Part shown: positions 56,622-64,000 of the stretch, piece by piece
How the letters are laid out: every line of letters starts with the position of its first letter
Position numbering within the stretch: the stretch's first letter is position 1
DNA from: Pseudomonas sp.
GTDB taxonomy: Bacteria; Pseudomonadota; Gammaproteobacteria; Pseudomonadales; Pseudomonadaceae
Direction of reading: 5' to 3'
NCBI RefSeq assembly: GCF_030698175.1
Contig: NZ_JAUYNT010000002.1
Coordinates: 20,132-84,131 of the forward strand
Length of the DNA stretch: 64,000 nt
Translations under genes and position numbers: made by a program
The notes under the pieces: model-generated
What the model saw: the letters and a program-made list of their open reading frames with translations, nothing else
What the model was told of the DNA's origin: nothing
Database searches by the model: none

Positions 56622-58031
56622 ATGAAAGAGTTCAATTACAAACGTGCGACAACGCTGTTGGCGGCAGTTTCGTGCGCCTGGGCATTCGGCTCGACGGCTG
56701 CGGCCGAACCGGCGCTGCCGGTGATCGTTCAGGAGCTGGTGGCGCCCCCGGGTCTGCCGGCGCCTATCACCCGTAAAAGCGCGGCGCGGGTGGTGGTCAA
56801 CCTGACGGTGGAAGAGGTGGAGAAAGAGATCGCCCCCGGCACCCGCTATATGTTCTGGACCTTTGGCGGCACGGTGCCGGGCAAGATGATCCGCGTGCGC
56901 GAAGGCGATACCGTGGAGCTGCACCTGCAGAATCTGGCCAGCAACAAGCTGCCGCATAACATCGATTTGCACGCCGTGACCGGGCCGGGTGGCGGTGCGG
57001 CGCAGACCCTGATTGCGCCGGGCAATGAGGCGACCTTTACCTTCAAGGCCCTGGCGCCGGGGTTGTATGTGTACCACTGCGCCACCGCGCCGGTCGGCAT
57101 GCACGTGGCCAATGGCATGTACGGGATGATCCTGGTCGAACCCAAGGAGGGCATGGCCAAGGTCGACCGTGAATACTATGTGATGCAGGGCGATTTCTAC
57201 ACCAACGGTGGTTACCGCGCCGAGGGTCTGCAGAACTTCGACATGCAAAAAGCCGTCGATGAAAAACCCACCTATGTGTTGTTCAACGGTGCCGACGGCG
57301 CCCTCACTGGCAAGGGTTCGTTGACCGCCAATACCGGCGAGAAAGTGCGCATGTACTTCGGGGTCGGTGGCCCCAATCTGATCTCCAGTTTTCACGTGAT
57401 TGGCGCTATCTTCGACCGCGTGTATGGCGATGGCGGCAGCCGCTATCAGGAAAATGTGCAGACCACCCTGGTGCCGCCCGGCGGCTCAACCATCGTCGAG
57501 TTCGTGCCCAAGGTGCCGGGCAATCTGACCATCGTCGATCACTCCCTGACCCGCGCCTTCAACAAGGGCGCAGTCGGGCTGATGGCCATTAGCGGCGCCG
57601 CGCGACCAGAGATTTACAGCAAGGGCATCAAGACCCCGCTGCCGGCCGTGGCCGGTGCGCCGGCCAAACTGGTCGCGCCTGCAGTCGCGGTGGCAGATTC
57701 ACCACTGGCGCGCGGCAAAGGGGTGTACGAGCGGGTTTGCGCGGCCTGTCACTTGCCCGATGGTTCGGGGGTTGCCGGGGTATTTCCACCCTTGCTCAAC
57801 TCCGATTTCTTCCAAGAACGACCCTATGAAATGGCCCACATAGTGCTGCACGGTCGCAGTGGCGAACTGGTGGTCAACGGTCAGCATTACAACGGCGTGA
57901 TGCCGGCGCAGGACCTGAATGACGAGGATGTGGCCGCGGTGATCAACTACATCAACGTGGCCATGAACGATGGCAAACCGGTGCTGTCTGCGGCGCAAGT
58001 CAAGGACATGCGCCAGATTAAGAAACAGTGA
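56622..58031 (+). CDS. nirK: copper nitrite reductase with fused C-terminal cytochrome c
   Basis: 469 residues from ATG 56622. Signal peptide (LLAAVSCAWAFGSTAAA), then two cupredoxin domains. T1/T2 copper ligands are in LPHNIDLHAVTG, YHCATAPVGMHVANGMYG (His-Cys, His, Met), FHVIGAIFDRVY and LTIVDHSLTRAFNKGA. From about 375 a class I cytochrome c follows: YERVCAACHLPDG (heme CAACH) and axial Met in YNGVMPAQDL. This three-domain layout is known from Ralstonia pickettii-type NirK. Reduces nitrite to NO; the tethered heme should pass electrons to T1 copper. Confidence 0.97.
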   Translation: MKEFNYKRATTLLAAVSCAWAFGSTAAAEPALPVIVQELVAPPGLPAPITRKSAARVVVNLTVEEVEKEIAPGTRYMFWTFGGTVPGKMIRVREGDTVELHLQNLASNKLPHNIDLHAVTGPGGGAAQTLIAPGNEATFTFKALAPGLYVYHCATAPVGMHVANGMYGMILVEPKEGMAKVDREYYVMQGDFYTNGGYRAEGLQNFDMQKAVDEKPTYVLFNGADGALTGKGSLTANTGEKVRMYFGVGGPNLISSFHVIGAIFDRVYGDGGSRYQENVQTTLVPPGGSTIVEFVPKVPGNLTIVDHSLTRAFNKGAVGLMAISGAARPEIYSKGIKTPLPAVAGAPAKLVAPAVAVADSPLARGKGVYERVCAACHLPDGSGVAGVFPPLLNSDFFQERPYEMAHIVLHGRSGELVVNGQHYNGVMPAQDLNDEDVAAVINYINVAMNDGKPVLSAAQVKDMRQIKKQ

Positions 58032-58837
58032 AAGCCTGGCTGAAACCGGCCTGGACCGGCGCAGTGCTGTGCTGCTGCGCCGGTCTGCTCGGCAGTGCTG
58101 TGGCCGCCGAGTACCGGCGGTTGCCGGGCGGCGAGTTTCGCAGTGTGTTGCCCGCCGATGGTAAAAGCTCAGCGGCCAGCATCCAGCCGTTCTGGCTGCG
58201 CCGCCAGCCGGTGAGCAATGCCGAGTACCAGGCGTTTGTGCTCAGCCAGCCACAATGGCGGCGGGGCGCGGTGCCTGGGGTATTGGCCGGCGCGGATTAC
58301 CTGGCGTTGTGGAACGGGCCGCTGGACTTTGCGCCCTTGCAGGCGCAAGCGCCGGTTACCCAGGTCAGTTGGCATGCTGCCCAAGCCTATTGCGGCAGTG
58401 AGCAGGCGCGTTTGCCGCGCTGGTACGAGTGGGAGTTTGCGGCGGCGGCGGATGAGCAACATGCCGATGCCCGCCAGGACTCGCAGTGGCTGGCGCGGAT
58501 TCTCGGCTGGTATTCGCGCCCGGCCAATCTGCCGCCGCAGGCGATTGGTTTGGAGCCGGCCAACTACTACGGCATTCAGGATCTGCACGGCCTGACCTGG
58601 GAATGGGTTGAGGACTTCAATGGCCTGTTCGTCAGCTCCGACAGCCGTACTCAGGATGAGCAAAAGCAGTTGGAGTTTTGCGGCGGGGCGGCCCTGTCGC
58701 TGGGCGATAAAACTAACTACGCGGTGTTGATTCGTCTGGCCCTGCTGGCGGCCATGGAGGCCAATCAGGGCGGCAATTATCTGGGCTTTCGCTGTGTTCG
58801 CGAAGAGCCCGCCCATCTATCTGGAGTGACCCAATGA
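58028..58837 (+). CDS. nirV: NirV, formylglycine-generating-enzyme-like protein
   Basis: 269 residues from a GTG that overlaps the nirK stop. A signal peptide (AVLCCCAGLLGSAVAA) precedes an SUMF1/FGE-sulfatase fold: FWLRRQPVSNAEYQAFV, VSWHAAQAYC, RLPRWYEWEFAAAA, DLHGLTWEWVEDFNG, NYLGFRCVRE. The protein is the usual partner of nirK and its role is not settled. It overlaps the next gene by 4 bases as well. Confidence 0.92.
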   Translation: MKAWLKPAWTGAVLCCCAGLLGSAVAAEYRRLPGGEFRSVLPADGKSSAASIQPFWLRRQPVSNAEYQAFVLSQPQWRRGAVPGVLAGADYLALWNGPLDFAPLQAQAPVTQVSWHAAQAYCGSEQARLPRWYEWEFAAAADEQHADARQDSQWLARILGWYSRPANLPPQAIGLEPANYYGIQDLHGLTWEWVEDFNGLFVSSDSRTQDEQKQLEFCGGAALSLGDKTNYAVLIRLALLAAMEANQGGNYLGFRCVREEPAHLSGVTQ

Positions 58838-59595
58838 AAAGTCTTAACAGGCCGTTGAAAAATGTAGGCGAGGCAGCCGAGGCAAGGCAAAAACAGGCGA
58901 AAAAGCGGAGTTTGCATGCTGTAAATGAGCATTTTGAGCCTGTTTTTAACGCCGTATCGGCAACGCAGGTAGTTTTTCAGCGGCCTGTTAATCGTTTTAG
59001 CCTGGCGCTGCGCCTGACGCTGTTAGCCAGCGCCTTGCTGCTGACGCCGGGTGTTGTTACCTGGGCCCAGGAGGCGCCGGTCAGCACGAGCTTGGTGAGC
59101 ATTCCGGCCGACTCGCTGTACGGCTTGCCGGTGGCGCTGACCGATGCCTCGGGCGTGGCCTTTGACTGGCGGGAAATGGCCGGTAAACCTTTGCTGGTGA
59201 CCATGTTCTATGGCGACTGCGCATCGGCCTGCCCGGTGTTGATGGAAAGCCTGCAGCGCACCATCGCCGAGCTGAAGCCTAAGCCTGGGACACTCAAGGT
59301 GTTGATGGTCAGCCTTAATCCGCAACACGACACCCCGACCTCACTGATGCACCTGATGCACATGCACAAGATCGACGCCGGCGTGTTCCGCTTGGCGGTG
59401 GCCGCCGATGAAGGACAAACCCGGGCCATGGCGGCGGCGTTGCAGATCAAGTACCGGCAGCTGGATAACGGCGAAATCACCCACAACACCCGGGTCAGCT
59501 TGCTGAATGCCGAGGGTCAGCTGATCGCCAGTAGCACCCTGCTTAAATCCCGCGCCGACCCGGCGCTGTTGGCCGAACTGCGCAAGGCGCTGTAA
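58834..59595 (+). CDS. SCO1/SenC-family copper protein with MITE-encoded N-terminus
   Basis: 253 residues. The conserved part starts about residue 54 with a signal-like segment (RFSLALRLTLLASALLLTPGVV). The thioredoxin fold has the copper motif FYGDCASACPVLMESL (CxxxC) and VSLNPQHDTPTSLMHL. Residues 6-53 are encoded by an inserted MITE; removing its 144 bases restores MKSLNRFSLALRL in frame. SCO proteins deliver copper or act as thiol reductases, so it may load NirK. The long charged lead before the hydrophobic segment may impair export. Confidence 0.9.
   Translation: MKSLNRPLKNVGEAAEARQKQAKKRSLHAVNEHFEPVFNAVSATQVVFQRPVNRFSLALRLTLLASALLLTPGVVTWAQEAPVSTSLVSIPADSLYGLPVALTDASGVAFDWREMAGKPLLVTMFYGDCASACPVLMESLQRTIAELKPKPGTLKVLMVSLNPQHDTPTSLMHLMHMHKIDAGVFRLAVAADEGQTRAMAAALQIKYRQLDNGEITHNTRVSLLNAEGQLIASSTLLKSRADPALLAELRKAL
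58844..58991. mobile_element. 148-bp MITE inside the SCO gene
   Basis: The ends TTAACAGGCCGTTGAAAAA and (inverted) TTTTTCAGCGGCCTGTTAA form terminal inverted repeats, with TTAA at both borders (58844-58847, 58988-58991). The net insertion is 144 bp, 48 codons, without a stop. The interior is the reverse complement of the 20484-20623 element. Confidence 0.88.
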
Positions 59596-59649
59596 TTGTC
59601 TCGGCGTCGAGCCGCAGTAACAGTTGCCCATTGAACGACCGAAATACCG

Positions 59650-59682
59650 CCCGCTAACTTGGCCGTTAGCGGGTGTTTTTTT
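59650..59682 (+). terminator. terminator of nirK-nirV-sco
   Basis: CCCGCTAAC, loop TTGGCC, GTTAGCGGG, then TGTTTTTTT. Confidence 0.9.
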
Positions 59683-59716
59683 GGTTATGTACCAGTCAGA
59701 TGTTGAAGACCGATTC

Positions 59717-59876
59717 GTAGGGTGGGTTAGCGGCGCAAAGCACACCCGTGCGGACAACGAAGGATTGCGAGCGCCGCGTAACCCACCAAGCGATGATCGA
59801 CTGGCAACCTCTGGTGGGTTACTGCGCAACTGATTCCGTAGCGGTAGATAGTCTGTGGTCATGCGCCCCACCCTAC
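59717..59876. repeat. GTAGGGTGGGTTA palindromic repeat
   Basis: GTAGGGTGGGTTAGCGGCGC...GCCCCACCCTAC with inner CGTAACCCACC and TGGTGGGTTA. Same family as 41610-41776 and 43514-43676. A partial GGTTATGTACCAGTCAGATG (59683-59702) before it resembles the end of the 300-bp elements. Confidence 0.75.
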
Positions 59877-59907
59877 GATTCATCGCCATGAATCACCTCG
59901 GTAGCAC

Positions 59908-61275
59908 TTACCAACCCCAAAACTGCAGCCACCAGCCATAGCCCGGCAGGCTGCAGGCCAGGGCCATGCTCAGCAGTAACAAGAGTTTGCGGGCGGCGGG
60001 CAGGGGGTTGCAGACCCTCCAGCTTAGCCACAGGCACCAGCCGATGGCCGCAATCAGCAGGGCGGCGCGGGTTGGTTGTACCCAGAGCAGGGCCAGGCCT
60101 TCGTAGCGCAGCAGTTTTACCGTGGTGGCCGACAGGCCGAGAAACAACCCGGCCGCGCCCAGGGGGATCAGGCACAGCATCAGCTGGCGGGCGAAGGCCG
60201 GCGTCTGTCCGGCCAGGCGGCTGGCGAAGTGGATCAGCAGTTGCAGGCCGCCGCCCAGCAGCGCACTGGCGGCCAGCAGGTAGAGGCTGATCGCCAGGCC
60301 GTCCAGCCAGGTGAAGGCATCGTTCAATTGCGGGTAGTGGGTCAGCAGCCACCAGGGGGCGTTGGCCTCCAGTGGCCAGAAGATATCGCGGGCCACCAGC
60401 CATTCGGCCATGGCCTGCTTGAGGCTGATAAACCAGGGGCTGAGGGTCCATTGAAAGGCGCCCATGGCCAGGCCGATCACGCCATAGAGCAACAGGCGCA
60501 CCTCCCATTGGCTGTCGGGGCGGTTGCCGTAGCGGACGATTTCTTCGTTGCTGGAGCGGGCGATCAGTTGCACCGCATCGCGCTGGCCGCTGCACCGGCC
60601 ACAGGCGTGACAGGCCGAGGCGCCGCGCATGCGGCGGATGTCCAGCAGCGGCGCGCAGTTGGGCGGTGGCAAGCGGGGCGGGGCGTTGTCGCGCCAGCGT
60701 TGTTCATCGACATAAAAATGCAGCGGCGCGAGCTTAGCCAGCAGCCCGAACACGCCGCTGACCGGGCACAGGTAACGGCACCACACCCGCTTGCCGCGGC
60801 CATAGAGGAAACCCACCAGCATCGCCGTCAGGGTCGAGCCGCCGAGAATCAGCAGGGCGGCCTGGGCGTAGTCGTAAACGCTGATCAGCTGGCCGTACAG
60901 GGTGGTGAGCAGGAAGGCCAGGGTTGGCCAGCCGCCCCAGCGCATCCAGCGCGGAGTGCCGCGCCCCAAGCCACGCTGGCTGACCCATTCGCTGAGCGAC
61001 CCTTCCGGGCAGAGCACGCCGCACCAGAGGCGGCCGAACAGCACCACCGACAGCAGCACGAAGGGCCACCACAGGCCCCAGAACAGAAACTGCGCCAGCA
61101 GGGTCAGGTTGTTCAGCACCCCGGCTTCGGCCGGCGGTAACGGCAGGAACGTGGGGATGACCAGCAGCACGGCGTAAAACAGCACCACCGTCCATTGCAG
61201 GCAGTGGATTACCCCGGCGTGGCGGCGCATGGCGTGCCCCGCCTGGGTCAGCCAGGTATTAATGGCGGTGTTCAC
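59908..61275 (-). CDS. ftrD: polyferredoxin membrane protein FtrD
   Basis: 455 residues, about ten spans, NapH/CcoG-like. It has two CxxxCP motifs (CGVLCPEGSLSEW, CRYLCPVSGVFG) and a further CHACGRCSGQRDAV cluster site. This is the layout of FtrD, the presumed electron-transfer subunit of the FtrABCD iron uptake system described in Bordetella and Brucella. Last gene of the operon; its start overlaps the end of ftrC by 4 bases. Confidence 0.9.
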   Translation of the reverse strand: MNTAINTWLTQAGHAMRRHAGVIHCLQWTVVLFYAVLLVIPTFLPLPPAEAGVLNNLTLLAQFLFWGLWWPFVLLSVVLFGRLWCGVLCPEGSLSEWVSQRGLGRGTPRWMRWGGWPTLAFLLTTLYGQLISVYDYAQAALLILGGSTLTAMLVGFLYGRGKRVWCRYLCPVSGVFGLLAKLAPLHFYVDEQRWRDNAPPRLPPPNCAPLLDIRRMRGASACHACGRCSGQRDAVQLIARSSNEEIVRYGNRPDSQWEVRLLLYGVIGLAMGAFQWTLSPWFISLKQAMAEWLVARDIFWPLEANAPWWLLTHYPQLNDAFTWLDGLAISLYLLAASALLGGGLQLLIHFASRLAGQTPAFARQLMLCLIPLGAAGLFLGLSATTVKLLRYEGLALLWVQPTRAALLIAAIGWCLWLSWRVCNPLPAARKLLLLLSMALACSLPGYGWWLQFWGW

Positions 61276-62117
61276 GCCAGGCTGCTCCGCAGCACCGGGC
61301 CGGGCTTGCGCAGCAGGCGCCAGGCCAGCAGCCAGTAACCGCCCAGTAGCAGCGCCTGCAGGCTGGAGGGCATGGCCCGGTAGCCGGTCAGGCTGGCCAG
61401 TAGGGTGCCAGCGCGGCTGCCGTCATCCAGCAGGGCCGAGCTGTCCCACAGCGGCGTGCCGATCAGGTTGTACAGTTGCTCGGGCAACTCCAGGGCCATC
61501 CACTGTGCGCTGGCCCGGTCCAGGGCGCTGATCAACAGGGCGCCGCCGAGCAGAATTAGCAGCCATTCGCTGAGTAAAAAGAACTGCCGCCAGGCGATAA
61601 AGCGGCTGCCGGCCTGCAGCAGGGCAAAGCAGGCCAGCCCCAGCAGCAAGCCGAGCAGGGCGCCCAGGGCCAGGCTGGATGGGTCGGCCGAGGCGCTGGC
61701 GCCATAGAGAAAGATCACCGTTTCGCTACCCTCGCGGGCCACGGCCAGCGCCACCAGTAGAGTCAGGCTGAGCAAGCGGCCTTGCTGCAAGGCGGTGTCG
61801 GCGTCGCGCTGTAGTTGCTGGCGCAGTTGCCCGCCGTGGCGCGCCATCCAGCAGGCCATTTGCAAGATCAGCAGGCTGGCGATCAGGCTCAGGCCGGCCT
61901 GGAACCATTCCCCGGCTGGGCCATTCATCCAGTTGCCCGCCAGCGCCATCAAGCCGGCCAGCAGCCCGGCCAACAGCAGACCCAGCCCCACGCCGCCCCA
62001 CAGATAGGCCATGGCGTGGCGCCGGCCGGGTTGCTGGCGCAGCCAGGCGAATAAAATCCCGATCACCAACAGGGCTTCGACGCTTTCGCGCCAGACGATC
62101 AATAGGGCTTGTTCCAT
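61272..62117 (-). CDS. ftrC: FTR1-family iron permease FtrC
   Basis: 281 residues, seven spans. The two iron-binding REXXE motifs are visible: VWRESVEALLVIG (about 8-20) and ALAVAREGSETVIFLYG (about 116-132). Homologous to yeast Ftr1p and EfeU; moves iron across the inner membrane. Confidence 0.95.
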   Translation of the reverse strand: MEQALLIVWRESVEALLVIGILFAWLRQQPGRRHAMAYLWGGVGLGLLLAGLLAGLMALAGNWMNGPAGEWFQAGLSLIASLLILQMACWMARHGGQLRQQLQRDADTALQQGRLLSLTLLVALAVAREGSETVIFLYGASASADPSSLALGALLGLLLGLACFALLQAGSRFIAWRQFFLLSEWLLILLGGALLISALDRASAQWMALELPEQLYNLIGTPLWDSSALLDDGSRAGTLLASLTGYRAMPSSLQALLLGGYWLLAWRLLRKPGPVLRSSLA

Positions 62118-62140
62118 GGGTAAACCTCGAAACTAACGGC

Positions 62141-62476
62141 TCAACGAGCCTCGATCACACCAGGCGGCAGCTCTGGGTGGAACTCGTCGAAGAAGCCATA
62201 ACTGCCGGGCTTGAGCGGGTGGATGACGACAAAGGAGCTGATCCCAGGGCTTAGCACTTTCTCGATGCGCAGCGGGGTGCTTTCGAACTCCACCGGGCCT
62301 TGGCCGAGGTTTTGGACGATGATCTTGAACCGTTGCCCGGCGGCCACTTGCAGGCTGGCGGGAGTGAAATGCCCGTCGCGGATCTGCAGTTCATAGCTGG
62401 GCAAGGGTGCGGTCAAGGCGATACCGCTCAGGGCGACACTGGACAGCGCGGCAAGCAGCAAGGCGTACAGTTTCAT
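62141..62476 (-). CDS. ftrB: cupredoxin-like periplasmic protein FtrB
   Basis: 111 residues. Signal peptide (LLLAALSSVALSGIALTAPLP) and a small cupredoxin fold like the EfeO N-terminal domain: YELQIRDGHFTPASLQVAAGQRFKIIVQN, VEFES, HPLKPGSYGFFDEFHP. It should bind copper or iron in the periplasm and help oxidise Fe(II). Lies between ftrA and ftrC with 24-36 bp gaps. Confidence 0.9.
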   Translation of the reverse strand: MKLYALLLAALSSVALSGIALTAPLPSYELQIRDGHFTPASLQVAAGQRFKIIVQNLGQGPVEFESTPLRIEKVLSPGISSFVVIHPLKPGSYGFFDEFHPELPPGVIEAR

Positions 62477-62512
62477 CAGGGCTTCTCCAGCAAAGGGCGC
62501 GCAGCCAGGGGC

Positions 62513-63046
62513 TCAGTAACCGCCTTTTTTGCCGATACCGGCGAAGGTGAAGCTGTAGTTCAGCTCGCACGGGGCGAACCACGGCGCCACGCCGGTTTCT
62601 TTGTCGGTGTGCCGCCCAAAGTGCGCGCCATGGCCGCCGGGAGCGCTGACCCAGTAGGTGAGCTGGTATTTGCCTGGGCCCATGAGTTTGAGGTTGTCGC
62701 CGTAGTGGGGGCCGTCGTTGGCCACCATGGCGTGGAAGTTGCCCTCAAGCACCTGCTCGCTGCCGACCTTTTGCAGGCGGTAGCTGACGCCCAGATAGGG
62801 CACGAAACTGCCTTCCTGGAAGCCGTGGGCATTGTTTTCCAGGGCGCTGATGTCGGCCTCCATATGCACATCCGACTCGGCCGCCGGGCGCATCATGCCC
62901 GGCGGGTCCATGGTGATGGGTTGCAGGTACACCGCACCCACCTCCATGCCGGCGCAGGTCTGCGGCTCGCCGATCGGGTATTCCTTGGCGTAGCTACTGG
63001 TGGCCGCCAACAGGGCGGTGAGGGTAAACAGGAGACGGGGGCTCAT
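62513..63046 (-). CDS. ftrA: P19-type periplasmic iron-binding protein FtrA
   Basis: 177 residues. Signal peptide (LLFTLTALLAATSSYA) and the P19/Tp34 family body: EYPIGEPQTCAGMEVGAVYL, MDPPGMM, DVHMEADISALENNAHGFQEGSFVPYLGV, MVANDGPHYGDNLKLMGPGKYQLTY and a C-terminal WFAPCELNYSF. The Met/His/Glu copper and iron sites are intact. First gene of the operon, with AGAGGAAG upstream. Confidence 0.93.
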   Translation of the reverse strand: MSPRLLFTLTALLAATSSYAKEYPIGEPQTCAGMEVGAVYLQPITMDPPGMMRPAAESDVHMEADISALENNAHGFQEGSFVPYLGVSYRLQKVGSEQVLEGNFHAMVANDGPHYGDNLKLMGPGKYQLTYWVSAPGGHGAHFGRHTDKETGVAPWFAPCELNYSFTFAGIGKKGGY

Positions 63047-63091
63047 GGTGAGCTTCCTCTGACAGTGAAGGGTGGGCAGAGGTTAAAGGTA

Positions 63092-63116
63092 GCGAATCTA
63101 ATTAATAATGATTCGC
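63092..63116 (-). promoter_or_regulatory. Fur-box-like palindrome upstream of ftrA
   Basis: GCGAATC (63092-63098) and GATTCGC (63110-63116) are perfect inverted arms around an A+T-rich centre containing AATAATGATT, close to the Fur consensus. It lies 46 bp before the ftrA start. Confidence 0.65.
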
Positions 63117-63224
63117 GTCAATTTTTTGGCCAGATTCTTCGCCTGCTGAAGAGGTACCTTCCCAGAGGTATGGCGCGCGGCAACAAGGTGGAGGAAGTTG
63201 GCAAGGACTGACGCGGAGTCGAGC

Positions 63225-63449
63225 ATGAGCAAGAAATTCCCCTTAAACCCCAAACATCCCGAGCGCATTTGCTGGGGCTGTGATCGCTACTGCCCGGTCA
63301 CTTCGCTGGACTGTGGCAATGGCTCAGAACGCACCATGCACCCGGTCGAAACATTCGGCGAAGACTGGTATCTGGTTGGCGATTGGGGGCTGGTGCTGGA
63401 AACCGAAGCCGAAGCCGAGCCGGGCAAAGCAGCGGATAAGTCGGACTGA
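63225..63449 (+). CDS. DUF3079 protein
   Basis: 74 residues from ATG 63225 (CGGAG upstream). The sequence KFPLNPKHPERICWGCDRYCPVTSLDCGNGSERTMHPVE, with four Cys (CWGCDRYC...C), marks the DUF3079 family, found in many beta- and gamma-proteobacteria. The cysteines suggest metal binding. The acidic tail (LETEAEAEPG) is probably disordered. Function unknown. Confidence 0.82.
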   Translation: MSKKFPLNPKHPERICWGCDRYCPVTSLDCGNGSERTMHPVETFGEDWYLVGDWGLVLETEAEAEPGKAADKSD

Positions 63450-63592
63450 GGTCGCGTTCGGTCAACATAGCCAATGGCCTTACCGCCTATGTCCAGCGCT
63501 AAAAAAATGCCGATGTAGTACCCAGTTATTACCCGCAGTGCCACTTGCCGTCGCACAATCAAGCCACTGAATACATCCACGGGAGAGCGAGC

Positions 63593-64000
63593 ATGGCGGC
63601 GAAGAAGATTTTGATGTTGGTGGGCGACTACGTTGAAGACTACGAGGTGATGGTGCCGTTTCAGGCTTTGCTAATGGTTGGTCATAGCGTGCACGCGGTG
63701 TGCCCGGACAAGATTGCCGGGCAAACAGTACGCACCGCCATCCACGATTTCGAAGGCGAGCAGACCTACAGCGAAAAGCCCGGACACAACTTTGCCCTGA
63801 ACTTCGACTTCGCCCTGGTCAAGGCCGAGGATTACGATGCGCTGTTGATTCCCGGTGGCCGGGCGCCTGAGTACCTGCGCCTGAACGCCGATGTATTGAA
63901 GCTGGTGCAGGCCTTCGATAAGGCCGGTAAACCGATTGCGGCGGTCTGCCATGGTGCCCAGCTGTTGGCGGCGGCCGGCGTGCTCAAAGGCCGTGAGTGC
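63593..64000 (+). CDS. DJ-1/PfpI-family protein, 3' end outside the window
   Basis: ATG 63593 with GGGAGAG upstream; 136 residues are visible before the right edge. It starts [38 protein letters not shown] carries the usual PGG turn, and the nucleophile elbow [15 protein letters not shown] holds the reactive Cys-His. Members act as glyoxalases, deglycases or stress chaperones; which applies is not clear. Confidence 0.9.
   Translation, partial: MAAKKILMLVGDYVEDYEVMVPFQALLMVGHSVHAVCPDKIAGQTVRTAIHDFEGEQTYSEKPGHNFALNFDFALVKAEDYDALLIPGGRAPEYLRLNADVLKLVQAFDKAGKPIAAVCHGAQLLAAAGVLKGREC

Overview
The window is chromosomal DNA of a denitrifying Pseudomonas (sensu lato). From memory, the gene order from about 0.9 to 30.3 kb follows the P. 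aeruginosa PAO1 backbone around PA0955-PA1013: proS, thioesterase, oprD, HIT, slyX, cold-shock protein, aspS, yebC/pmpR, ruvCAB, ybgC-tolQRAB-oprL-cpoB, queE, queC, tRNA-Lys, nadA, bepA, tusA-like, bcp, gcvR, dapA, bamC, purC, tRNA-Ser. No species assignment is attempted.

The left half (1-30.3 kb) is housekeeping: tRNA charging, Holliday-junction processing, the Tol-Pal envelope machine, queuosine, NAD, lysine and purine synthesis. It has two c-di-GMP-type genes (7.1-9.4 kb). Decayed pieces of a thermostable-hemolysin gene and a sensor kinase lie upstream of the HIT gene. The tolQ 3' end is duplicated, and a 140-bp MITE sits inside the cpoB terminator. purC is the long form of the enzyme, unlike the short form at the equivalent place in P. 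aeruginosa.

The right half (30.4-59.6 kb), starting just after tRNA-Ser(CGA), is a denitrification supercluster. In order: hemN; a CopD-like membrane protein; an acyl-CoA dehydrogenase; nosRZDFYL (N2O reductase and its assembly); an SDR enzyme; cytochrome c551 (reverse); norQ-norE-norF; norCBD (NO reductase); dnrP-dnr-micro-ORF-dnrN (reverse); norR; a HemN paralogue lacking the radical-SAM cysteines; and nirK (with a fused cytochrome c domain)-nirV-sco. Consensus ANR/DNR boxes sit at class II spacing ahead of nosR, c551, norC and nirK, and boxes also precede norQ and the HemN paralogue. Three GGT-N7-ACC NorR sites and a reverse-strand sigma-54 promoter lie between norR and dnrN. Together these genes reduce nitrite to N2, with dnrN repairing NO-damaged metal centres.

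The flank (59.9-63.0 kb, reverse) is a Ftr-type ferrous iron uptake operon behind a Fur-like palindrome. It is followed by a DUF3079 gene and a DJ-1/PfpI gene cut by the right edge.

The right half is rich in dispersed elements that are almost absent from the left half: a 265-310 bp family with ends like GGCTATGTACCCGTTA, nested GTAGGGTGGGTTA palindromes, an 850-bp imperfect inverted repeat between norF and norC, and a MITE that was captured in frame and now encodes the N-terminus of the SCO protein.
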